Source: CAWBRT01 sp050015355 (GTDB lineage: Bacteria > Acidobacteriota > Terriglobia > Terriglobales > Acidobacteriaceae). Taken from it: DNA of 8,743 nt. Of the stretch, positions 1 to 5,839 are shown one piece after another. The position numbers were made by a program, and so were the translations under genes. Each line of letters begins with the position of its first letter. Position 1 is the stretch's first letter. Under the pieces are notes generated by a model. It had not been told where the DNA came from and ran no database searches. It was given only the letters and a program-made list of their open reading frames with translations. The stretch spans positions 1 through 8,743 of the forward strand of contig JBEKBO010000151.1 of NCBI GenBank assembly GCA_050015355.1, in the 5' to 3' direction.

Positions 1-1
1 G

Positions 2-109
2 CGCGGCAAACTCTTCTATCGCTTGGCCCAGCAGGCTGTGCAGGTAGATCCGGTCCCGTTTGCAACCCTGGTCAAACCACAACCTGTTGCGTTCGGTGGC
101 GTTAAGTAA
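2..109 (+). CDS. C-terminal end of an unidentified protein, cut by the window edge
   Basis: A frame open from the left edge to a TAA at 107-109 gives 35 residues that read like a normal protein end, with QQAVQVDPVPFATLVKPQPV in the middle and a FGGVK tail. I do not recognise the family. The stop overlaps by 8 bases the stop of the truncated ModA-like gene on the other strand, so the two are tightly convergent. The opposite strand is also open through bases 1-100 in one frame, so strand assignment is not certain. The overlap with a truncated gene suggests that this sequence was joined to the ModA-like gene by a rearrangement, but only about 100 bases are visible. Confidence 0.35.
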   Translation, partial: RGKLFYRLAQQAVQVDPVPFATLVKPQPVAFGGVK

Positions 110-308
110 ATACCCACTTGAGCTTAATGCCGGTCTCGCGCTCAAACTGGGGGCCCAATTGAGTGATTGCTCCCTGAAGTCCGAAGGTACAAAAGACCCG
201 TATCTCGGCCCCGAACGCATTGGATGAAAACACAATGCTAGCAAGTAAAAGCAATGCGATCCGGGCGCGGCCCATGGAAGGAAATATTATTCCAACAGTC
301 TTATTCAT
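102..308 (-). pseudogene. Truncated ModA-like ABC transporter substrate-binding protein
   Basis: The ATG at 308 sits 19 nt after the RidA stop, with a GGAGAT ribosome site about 6 nt upstream. The product has a Sec signal peptide (hydrophobic IALLLLASIVFSS at about residues 17-29, likely cleavage after AFG or AFGA near residue 33-34). The mature start AEIRVFCTFGLQGAITQLGPQFERETG is the typical first beta-strand and helix of molybdate-type (ModA/PBP type 2) solute-binding proteins. The frame then stops at residue 68, whereas the family usually runs to about 230-260 residues, so nearly all of both lobes is missing. The original gene probably bound a small anion or organic acid outside the membrane for uptake or sensing. 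As it stands it should be non-functional. It probably shares a transcript with the RidA gene. The family call is from motif recognition only. Confidence 0.65.
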
Positions 309-327
309 CGTGATCTCCACAGATCCT

Positions 328-795
328 CTACTTTTTCGGAGCGATGTAGAACGTGCCTTCAACCTCCAGGATGTCGTCCTGATTAAGGCGATGCACCTCG
401 ACGATGGTGCGCGGCGGATACGGCCCCTTACCCCACAGTTCCTCCTGCACCTTGTTGGCGATAGGCCGGTAGCGATACATGTCGGTAGTGTAGACCACGA
501 TGCGCACGCAATCTTGCAGCGGCACCCCCTGGCTCTCGACAATGTGCTTCATGTTAAGGAATGCCTGACGGATGCGGGCCTCATCACCCTCCACCAGCTT
601 GTTCGTCTTGGGATCGATACCCCGCATGCCAGCTACATAGAGCGTGTCGCCGGCCCGGGTGGCGAGACCCCATGGCCCAGTCGCCTTGATTGAATCGGGA
701 GGATTCAGGGAAGCGACGTGACTAGCGGTCTGCTGCGCAAATAATGGAGCTACGAAGAGAACAGCGGCGACCCACAGGAAAGCTAAACGTTTCAT
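328..795 (-). CDS. RidA (YjgF/YER057c/UK114) family protein with signal peptide
   Basis: A 155-residue protein. Residues 1-20 form a Sec-type signal peptide (MKR, then LAFLWVAAVLFVAPLFA, cleavage near AQQ). The rest is one RidA domain: LYVAGMRGID at about 52-61, the Q-A-F-L-N-M-K helix at 77-83, VVYTTDM at 100-106, and the C-terminal PPRTIVEV at 127-134 with LEVEGTFYI at 143-151. R129 matches the conserved active-site arginine that binds the carboxylate of imine/enamine substrates in RidA deaminases, and an acidic residue is kept at E144/E146. Family members hydrolyse reactive enamines or act in catabolic deamination. RidA proper is cytosolic, so the signal peptide points to a periplasmic paralogue. 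The ATG is preceded by AAGGGG at about 8 nt spacing. The truncated ModA-like gene follows 19 nt downstream, consistent with an operon. Confidence 0.9.
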   Translation of the reverse strand: MKRLAFLWVAAVLFVAPLFAQQTASHVASLNPPDSIKATGPWGLATRAGDTLYVAGMRGIDPKTNKLVEGDEARIRQAFLNMKHIVESQGVPLQDCVRIVVYTTDMYRYRPIANKVQEELWGKGPYPPRTIVEVHRLNQDDILEVEGTFYIAPKK

Positions 796-810
796 GGACG
801 GGGTTCCCCT

Positions 811-927
811 TTATGATTGGAATTGAACTGGCATTGCAATGCGCAACATTTGTGTAACTCCAGATCCGGTGTGAGCGCCCAGGAGAATGCGGCGCAGAGG
901 TCCAGCAACCTGAGCATTCAAGACCAA
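811..927 (-). CDS. Possible 38-codon leader ORF upstream of the RidA gene
   Basis: On the minus strand an AAGGAGGT sequence (bases 934-941) perfectly matches the consensus anti-Shine-Dalgarno complement. It lies 6 nt before a TTG codon at 927. That frame runs 38 codons to a TAA at 811-813, 15 nt before the RidA ATG, and the RidA ribosome site begins right after this stop. The arrangement fits a short translated leader coupled to RidA. The peptide is basic and ends MLRIAMPVQFQS. It matches no family I know. The TTG start and lack of conservation data keep this tentative, and the Shine-Dalgarno-like sequence may be chance. Confidence 0.28.
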   Translation of the reverse strand: MVLNAQVAGPLRRILLGAHTGSGVTQMLRIAMPVQFQS

Positions 928-962
928 TCGGAAACCTCCTTTTTGCTTCGAAAACGAGAGAC

Positions 963-968
963 ATTATA
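963..968 (-). promoter_or_regulatory. Candidate -10 box for the RidA transcript
   Basis: A perfect TATAAT on the minus strand. It would place transcription start near 955-957, just ahead of the strong ribosome site at 934-941 and the possible leader ORF. No good -35 hexamer is seen at 16-18 bp spacing (best is GTTAGA, 3 of 6), so this is a weak call. Confidence 0.25.
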
Positions 969-1062
969 TGCCCAAATCGCCGGCTCTAACGTTGTTGAGC
1001 AATGGTGGGAGAAAACAACAACCCCGCCGCATTTCCATTTCCAAAGAGTAAACGGCAATCTC

Positions 1063-1165
1063 CTTTTCAGCCCTGAATTGCCCGAATTGTACTGCGCAAG
1101 GACAAATTAGCAAGGCCAAGGCTGTATACCCGCTTGCGGAGCAGAGCGATGCGATGCCATTCGGG
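1063..1165 (-). repeat. Dispersed intergenic repeat, copy A
   Basis: Aligns by eye with 7399-7514. The block 1074-1093 matches 7410-7429 at 17 of 20 positions. Both copies then share a GGCCAA motif (1114-1119 and 7462-7467), and 26 bases later a GCGATGC...TGCCATT block. The stretch between the matches has drifted and copy B carries a roughly 11-base insertion. The copy lies about 270 bases upstream of the RidA start in the minus direction. It has no clear inverted repeats and no open frame shared by all copies, so its nature is unknown. Confidence 0.55.
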
Positions 1166-1372
1166 GTTGCGACCCGCTCTCGGGGGCCATAGCTTTCGCG
1201 CTGGAACGATGGGCGGTCACGTGGAACAGGTGCAGAGTCCATGGTGACTCCGGTGATCCTCGGGAATGTGGCACCTCCGAAGGAGCAAAGCAAGAAGACT
1301 CAATTTCAGCCGACCGAAGCGAAGGATGCTCGGCGACATCTGCCCACGCCTCACCTCACACATCTTGTTGCC

Positions 1373-1393
1373 GTCGCGGCTTTTGGCCGCGAC
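1373..1393 (-). terminator. GC-rich hairpin after the racemase gene
   Basis: GTCGCGGC and GCCGCGAC form a perfect 8-bp stem around a 5-base loop, beginning 4 bases after the racemase stop on the minus strand. There is no uridine tract after the stem in that direction, so it may act as an mRNA 3'-end stabiliser or a weak or assisted terminator rather than a textbook intrinsic terminator. Confidence 0.5.
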
Positions 1394-1397
1394 GCCT

Positions 1398-2123
1398 TTA
1401 CATTACCCCTCTGAATCGCTGCCGCGCCACTACTGAGTAGGCATACTTGACCATCGTTACAACGTCGAACACAGGCAGCCCTGTCACCTTCTGAACGCAA
1501 TGCCCGAATGGTGGCATATTGGTGCACTCAAGAACGACGGCACCTACCTCGGGGTGCTGCTGCACGAGATTGCGAGCGACGGCACTCATTTCTTCCGCCG
1601 CTTTGTCCGGGTCGAAATCTGCTTTGCCTTCAATGAAGGTGCAGGAGAATTCCGGCGAGTCATCCATTCCGACCACAATCATCGGAATGTTCTGAATCCC
1701 AACGCCCTCGAAGTGCTTTTCGGTTAACGATTGTGCACGCGCCGTTATGATGCCGACCTTCTGATCGGCACGGATGACCGCTCGCGCCATGTGAACCTGA
1801 AGGAGGCTTGAGGTAAAAACAGGAATACTGACGGAACTCGTGATCTGCGGATGGAAGGCGGCGAGAAAGCCACAGCTTGTGGTAATGGCCTTCACGCCCT
1901 CACGCTCAAGTTCCCGTGCGCCATCGACAAAAGGTTGGATCAGCGTGGGATCACACTGCTTGACAACCCGTGCCAGCGAAGCTCCTTTGACCACCCGGTA
2001 CCGCACTGGGAACGGCAAAGTACTGGCATTACCGATGTCGCCCGGTATTCTTGGAAATACCGTATCCAGCATGAGAATGCCAACGGACTCGCCATAATTA
2101 GTACGACCGCCTACGACCTTCAT
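1398..2123 (-). CDS. Aspartate/glutamate racemase family protein
   Basis: A 241-residue cytoplasmic protein of the Asp/Glu/hydantoin racemase superfamily, which uses two cysteines as acid-base catalysts for epimerisation or related isomerisation at an acidic alpha carbon. The first catalytic motif is AITTSCGFLA (C84) and the second is VVLECTNMPP (C200), at the expected spacing in two Rossmann-like lobes. VGILMLDTVFPRIPGDIGN at 14-32 is the usual N-terminal substrate loop, and KVGIITA at 122-128 starts the second lobe. Length is normal and the gene looks intact. The ATG has an excellent AGGAGGGG site 8 nt upstream. The true substrate cannot be told from sequence: aspartate or glutamate racemases, hydantoin racemases and arylmalonate decarboxylase/maleate isomerase relatives share this fold. 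No signal peptide is seen, unlike the neighbouring exported RidA and MmgE/PrpD proteins. Confidence 0.92.
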   Translation of the reverse strand: MKVVGGRTNYGESVGILMLDTVFPRIPGDIGNASTLPFPVRYRVVKGASLARVVKQCDPTLIQPFVDGARELEREGVKAITTSCGFLAAFHPQITSSVSIPVFTSSLLQVHMARAVIRADQKVGIITARAQSLTEKHFEGVGIQNIPMIVVGMDDSPEFSCTFIEGKADFDPDKAAEEMSAVARNLVQQHPEVGAVVLECTNMPPFGHCVQKVTGLPVFDVVTMVKYAYSVVARQRFRGVM

Positions 2124-2801
2124 TCTGTTCCCCTCCTGACAGCAAGATCATATCCAAGTGCCGATGACAGGCATTGCACACTCCGGGACGGATGACATTG
2201 ACCCTCGCCCTTCCAATTGCAGCATGGGCCCAAAAAGAAGCGAAAAGCAAGGGGGAAATCACAAACCGCACTGCTGCTTGCAAGAACGACCGTAGCATAG
2301 CCGGAGACGGGTCGGCGGGACAATCGGTGGGAAGTTCGGGGTGTACCTGCGGACACTCGTCTGGAGGCCGTCCTTCGCCGACGTTGGGGCTCTGTAACCG
2401 CCTGCACGGGCTCAACACGGGAAGGCGGACATCACAGTGCACAGAGATCAGATTCGTCACTCGTCAGGTCATCTCGAATGGGCGTACAATCTCTACCGAT
2501 TTCGAAGTCAAGAAGGAATTCCGGCTCAAGGTGGCTCGCTGGTGTGGTAAACGTCCAGAACCACAGTAAAGCTTTGCCAGCCTCAGCCGCTCATGTTCAC
2601 CGTTTTCGTTCGCCACGGTGGGAATCATATCCGAATCGGGCTAAGTGGCCAAGCATCTCCAATCTTGAGATTGCGGGGCAGCGAAGCAGTGCCATTTTGA
2701 AATCTATTTCGGTTCGCTTTCCATGCAGAAATAAGGCAAATAGAGTTCGGCTGCGGCCTCCGTTTTGTGATAAAGAAGAAGTCTCATAGAAGGAGGCTGA
2801 A
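2124..2801. other. Divergent intergenic region between racemase and STAS-like genes
   Basis: About 680 bases with no assignable gene. It must carry the promoters of the divergent racemase and STAS-like genes. It holds a short third copy of the dispersed repeat (2638-2700). A minus-strand frame 2098-2298 encodes a signal-peptide-like start and a CNACH motif but lacks a ribosome site and overlaps the racemase start, so it is not called as a gene. Plus-strand frames here (such as 2174-2569) have no recognisable domain. Confidence 0.45.
2638..2700 (-). repeat. Dispersed intergenic repeat, copy C (short)
   Basis: Shares GGGCTAA and GGCCAA with copy B in the same order, and then, after a similar 28-base interval, the block 2681-2699 that matches 7494-7512 at 17 of 19 positions. 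Copy A shows the same order. Similarity left of 2638 is weak. The copy lies in the gap between the racemase and STAS-like genes, about 515 bases upstream of the racemase start in the minus direction. Alignment by eye only. Confidence 0.42.
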
Positions 2802-3194
2802 ATGGCGGTTACGGTTGAGGTGCGAAACGACAAGGGCCTCGTTCTTTTATGCTCAGGCGTGCTAACTGGGAAGGAGTTGATAGACGTTAAGAGGAGTTTA
2901 GTCACAGAGCAAAACAAGAATCTGCGATACATAATTACAGATTTGACGCATGTTCATGAGTTTCAAATTCCCATGGATGCAATTCGGAAGATGGTCGCCG
3001 AGAACAAGCGGCTTGCCGCAATAGCAGAGCCGGGGGTGCTAGTTGCTATCGCTGCTCCGCAACAGCTTGGGTTCGGCTTGGCGCGGATGTGGGAAGCGTA
3101 CGCACATCATGAAACCGGATGGCGCACTTCGGTGTTCCACTCAAGAGCTGATGCTGACTTATGGATTCAGCAACATCTGAAGTTAGCCAAATAA
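2802..3194 (+). CDS. SpoIIAA/STAS-like domain protein
   Basis: A 130-residue soluble protein resembling the SpoIIAA-like (STAS/SEC14-type) family: an N-terminal strand and turn (VEVRNDKGLVLLCSGVLTGKEL), a central helix and IITDLTHVHEF strand at about 44-54, then LVAIAAPQQLGFGLARMWEA at 80-99, and a tail RTSVFHSRADADLWIQQHL that is common at the end of these proteins. Family members of this length are mostly uncharacterised. Related STAS domains bind anti-sigma factors, nucleotides or lipids. The ATG has a near-perfect AAGGAGG site (2790-2796) 5 nt upstream. No signal peptide or membrane segment is visible. It is followed by a Sel1-repeat gene 121 nt later, with no sign that the two act together. 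The family call comes from overall pattern, without a single diagnostic residue. Confidence 0.72.
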   Translation: MAVTVEVRNDKGLVLLCSGVLTGKELIDVKRSLVTEQNKNLRYIITDLTHVHEFQIPMDAIRKMVAENKRLAAIAEPGVLVAIAAPQQLGFGLARMWEAYAHHETGWRTSVFHSRADADLWIQQHLKLAK

Positions 3195-3315
3195 AGCTGG
3201 GCAGCGATGTGGGGTTGTGCAACCGATGCATATGTGCCCGTGAGCAACATTGGTGTTGACTTGCCGTGCGCTGGAATTCACCATAGTTCCGTTGTTCCGA
3301 ACCGGAGGTGGCTTT

Positions 3316-3897
3316 ATGTCCATTGCACGTCATACCGTCAAAGTGTTCCATGTGGCTCTGCTGTTCCTATCCATGGCGGTCGCGGTATCGGCCCAAAACA
3401 TTGCCGAACTCAAGAAACAAGCCGCTGCCGGAGATGTAAAGGCACAGTATAACCTTGGCGTGGCGTATGCCAATGGCTATGGTGTTTCTGAGGATAAATC
3501 CGAGGCAATACGTTGGTGGCGCAAAGCCGCCGATCAGGGGTATGTAAAGGCTCAGTTCAGGCTCGGCGTGGCATACGATCTTGGCGATGGTGTCCCAAGG
3601 GATGAAGCTGAGTCGGTGCGTTGGTACCGCAAGGCCGCTGATCAGGGTGATGCGGAGGCGCAGTTCAACCTTGGAGCCGCATACCGCGACGGCGCTGGTG
3701 TCCCGAAGGACAATGCTGAAGCCTACTTCTGGCTGAGCCTTGCTGCAACGGGAAAAGTAGAAGGTGTAAAACAGGAAGACGTAGCAAAAACACGCGATGA
3801 GCAAGCCTCTCATCTGACCAAGACGGAGCTATCGCAGGTGCAAGAGCGGGTACAGAGGTGGGTTAAGGATCACGCCGCCAAAACGAACTCGCGATGA
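3316..3897 (+). CDS. Exported Sel1-repeat (SLR) protein
   Basis: A 193-residue protein with a Sec signal peptide (residues 1-26, hydrophobic FHVALLFLSMAVAVSA with cleavage before QNI). Three Sel1-like repeats of about 36 residues follow, at roughly 38-75, 76-111 and 112-146, each with the A-x-x-x-L-G-x-x-Y...G-x-G-V pattern and ending in W-x-x-K-A-A-D-Q-G in the first two. The third ends YFWLSLAATG, the usual capping form. A charged helical tail (147-193) may form a coiled region. Sel1 repeats are TPR-like alpha-helical scaffolds that mediate protein contacts. This one would act in the periplasm or at the envelope, with an unknown partner. A frame extends 22 codons upstream, but the ATG at 3316 is preferred because GGAGGT lies 7 nt before it and the signal peptide begins there. 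Confidence 0.92.
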   Translation: MSIARHTVKVFHVALLFLSMAVAVSAQNIAELKKQAAAGDVKAQYNLGVAYANGYGVSEDKSEAIRWWRKAADQGYVKAQFRLGVAYDLGDGVPRDEAESVRWYRKAADQGDAEAQFNLGAAYRDGAGVPKDNAEAYFWLSLAATGKVEGVKQEDVAKTRDEQASHLTKTELSQVQERVQRWVKDHAAKTNSR

Positions 3898-4429
3898 TGA
3901 ATCCGTGCTGCCGCCGCGTTTGACGATTAAGCCCGACTCAGTCCGTACCTGGCAGCGGTGGCCGTGCCGGAATAATCCAAATGGCATAAGCGTGTGCCGA
4001 ATGCCACCGTTTCCACCGAACCCAACCCGCCATCGCTCAACCAGTTTGTTCCGCATAAGCCAGCCTTTCTACAGCAGTACCTCGTTCATGGTGTCATCAA
4101 CCCGTCTCCCGAACTCATCTTCACGATTGGGGGCATCAGGGACACGAACAGCGGACACGTCACATTTAATGGCACGCGCTACACTTTCTGGGGCAAGCCG
4201 CCAGTACTTTCCGGTGTCTTGCTTGTCGGCAAACGCCGGCGCGGATTTGGCCGGCCGAGAGGTTTCGGAATAAATGGAGAGCTGAACTTCCGGCAACGCC
4301 CACGGGGCGCAGCACCGCTAAAGACATCGATGCTGATGTTGCTGGGACAGCAGCAGTGGCTGCTGTAGCGTTGGCTGCGGACGTGCCGACGGTCGGCGCG
4401 GGCCCTTCCCCCAGGAACAGTGCAGAGAG

Positions 4430-4709
4430 TTAATGCGTGGGGAGATCCCCCGGCTCTCCTGTCGGCGAGGCAGCCGAACCCAGTCTCGGCATGATCTTGC
4501 GAGCTCCCCAGTCACCGAGCACTATGTTGCCAATGCCTGGGCAGAGGAAATTGAGCAGAAAGATTTCGAATGCTGTGCCTGCCCGTTCCAAATTATTTAC
4601 TTGCTCTTTTGCTGAAATGACCGCGACATAAACCAGCCAGGGAGCAGGCGACGAAGAATAAACCAATTAGCATTGCGTCGTGGTTATACATCCAGGCTAG
4701 GCCAATCAC
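4430..4709 (-). pseudogene. Possible remnant of a small membrane protein
   Basis: A minus-strand frame from a GTG at 4709 to a TAA at 4593 gives 38 residues with a single hydrophobic span (MLIGLFFVACSLAGL) and a basic tail. In another frame, just downstream (to 4430), FEIFLLNFLCPGIGNIVLG forms a second hydrophobic span with a P-G-x-G turn like those of small TM2-type proteins. The frames do not join, so if real this is a frameshifted remnant. Either peptide could instead be chance. Confidence 0.2.
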
Positions 4710-5086
4710 GCTTTGTCTTCCTTACAATGCCATAACAGCTGACACATAATATCTTCGTTCCAACCTGGCATTCGCCTCACCCTAAGTCGATGGGCGCGGG
4801 TGCCAGCCTCTCGAATATTGTGAGAGTCCTCCAAAGTCGCGCGCATTACAAGTGACGAAGGTAATTTACAATGTTCCGCGACCTCCATTCATACCTGTCG
4901 TGCTCTCCGGAATTAACTCGGCTTTGAAACTGCCGCTCTAGGGGTTGAGGTCACTGCGTCAAAATCGATGATGCCATCGAACAGGCCCTAGCTGCGAATG
5001 AAGGTGCGAGTACCGATACCGCAAGCTTCGTGGTGGCATAGAAGGTGATGCCGTGCCGGGGGTCGCGTATGAGGCACCTGGTTCGC

Positions 5087-5115
5087 TGGACACCCCTGAG
5101 CCTCCCAGCTACACT
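5087..5115 (+). promoter_or_regulatory. Candidate promoter giving a leaderless DinB-family mRNA
   Basis: TGGACA (5087-5092) matches the -35 consensus at 5 of 6 positions. After exactly 17 bases, TACACT (5110-5115) matches the -10 consensus at 4 of 6. Transcription would start about 7 bases later, at the ATG at 5122, and there is no Shine-Dalgarno sequence before that ATG. This fits a leaderless transcript. Confidence 0.42.
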
Positions 5116-5121
5116 GCGGTT

Positions 5122-5622
5122 ATGAACAGTAATGCCGGGACAACTTTCCTTCGTTATTCCAGTACACGCCTGGAAACGCTCGCCTCTTGGATTGACGAGT
5201 GCCTGGGCCGTCTGACCCAGGATCAAATCTGGTGGCGAGGCGAAGCGCAGAACTCCGTTGGAAACCTCGTCGTCCATCTCTGCGGAAACGTTCACGAGCG
5301 CATCACGCTGGCCCTAGGCCGTGGCGGTCCCAGCATGCGCGATCGCAACGCGGAATTTGATCCTGGCCTGAGGCGCACGCCGGAAGAGCTGCGCCAGCAG
5401 CTTAGCGCTACGATTTCTGAGGCTGTGGTTGTTCTGCGGCAATTTCCCTCCGAACGCCTGACGGAACAAACGCCCAAACCGGGGTACGACCGCTTGGTGC
5501 TGGAGAACATCTTCACCGTGGTGGAGCACTTCGCGGTGCATACCGGCCAGATCATGTTCGTCACTAAGCAGATGACGCAGCACGGTCTGGGCGACATCAG
5601 CCGTTCGAAGAAGGTGAAGTAG
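5122..5622 (+). CDS. DUF1572-type DinB-fold protein
   Basis: A 166-residue four-helix DinB-superfamily protein. The N-terminus (FLRYSSTRLETLASWIDECLGRL...QIWWR) and the NSVGNLVVHLCGN motif at 44-56 are typical of DUF1572 members, and VEHFAVHTGQIMFVTKQM at 134-151 closes the bundle. H52, H136 and H140 sit where DinB-fold proteins place their metal-binding histidine triad. The family includes bacillithiol/mycothiol-dependent transferases and many proteins of unknown role, so the substrate is not known. A GTG at 5053 would add 23 proline-rich residues. The ATG at 5122 is preferred because the family domain begins there and promoter hexamers lie inside the longer version. The gene stands alone, with a poorly coding gap before it and a convergent MmgE/PrpD gene after it. 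Confidence 0.9.
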   Translation: MNSNAGTTFLRYSSTRLETLASWIDECLGRLTQDQIWWRGEAQNSVGNLVVHLCGNVHERITLALGRGGPSMRDRNAEFDPGLRRTPEELRQQLSATISEAVVVLRQFPSERLTEQTPKPGYDRLVLENIFTVVEHFAVHTGQIMFVTKQMTQHGLGDISRSKKVK

Positions 5623-5839
5623 TTTCAATCGATATCACCGGCCGTGCAGACGTTCCGCCACCGATCGTGCGGGGAATCTATGCCCTTGCGCGACTTGAGC
5701 AGTGTGCTGCCTGCCCGCGTGGATCGCCTACGTGTAGACCGGAACTACGATAGCCCCGGAAGATCACTTACGGCCGAACGACGCCGAAACAAGACTTCCA
5801 ATTCGTAACTGGTTGGATCCGATTAGTCCCATTGGCTTG

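Larger units (their letters stand above)
796..1397. other. Long intergenic region between RidA and racemase genes
   Basis: About 600 bases with no convincing full-length gene on either strand. The longest open frames (plus 817-1110, minus 964-1293) lack a recognisable domain and look like chance. The region holds a possible small leader ORF and -10 box ahead of the RidA gene, one copy of a dispersed repeat (1063-1165), and the hairpin that follows the racemase gene (1373-1393). I see nothing I can assign in 1166-1370. Confidence 0.5.
3898..5121. other. 1.2-kb region with no clear gene
   Basis: Open frames on both strands overlap and are short. The longest on the plus strand (3994-4368, GTG start) has a protein-like first part with TIGGIRDTNSGHVTFNGTRY but degenerates to low-complexity, arginine-rich sequence and matches nothing I know. 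The minus strand around 4430-4709 encodes two short hydrophobic stretches in different frames. No tRNA, mobile element or clear hairpin is seen. The base composition and broken frames suggest decayed genes or drifted intergenic DNA. Confidence 0.45.

Noticed and set aside
220..693. Plus-strand open frame of 157 codons opposite the RidA gene
   Set aside because: It is the antisense shadow of RidA, which has a clear domain, signal peptide and ribosome site.
3195..3250. Short inverted repeat GGTTG/CAACC after the STAS-like gene
   Set aside because: A stem of 5 bp with a 2-base loop and no uridine tract does not support a terminator.
4165..4215. Possible fourth copy of the dispersed repeat in opposite orientation, beginning with an ATGGCACG motif
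   Set aside because: Only the first 8-10 bases resemble copy B; the remaining blocks and spacing do not follow.
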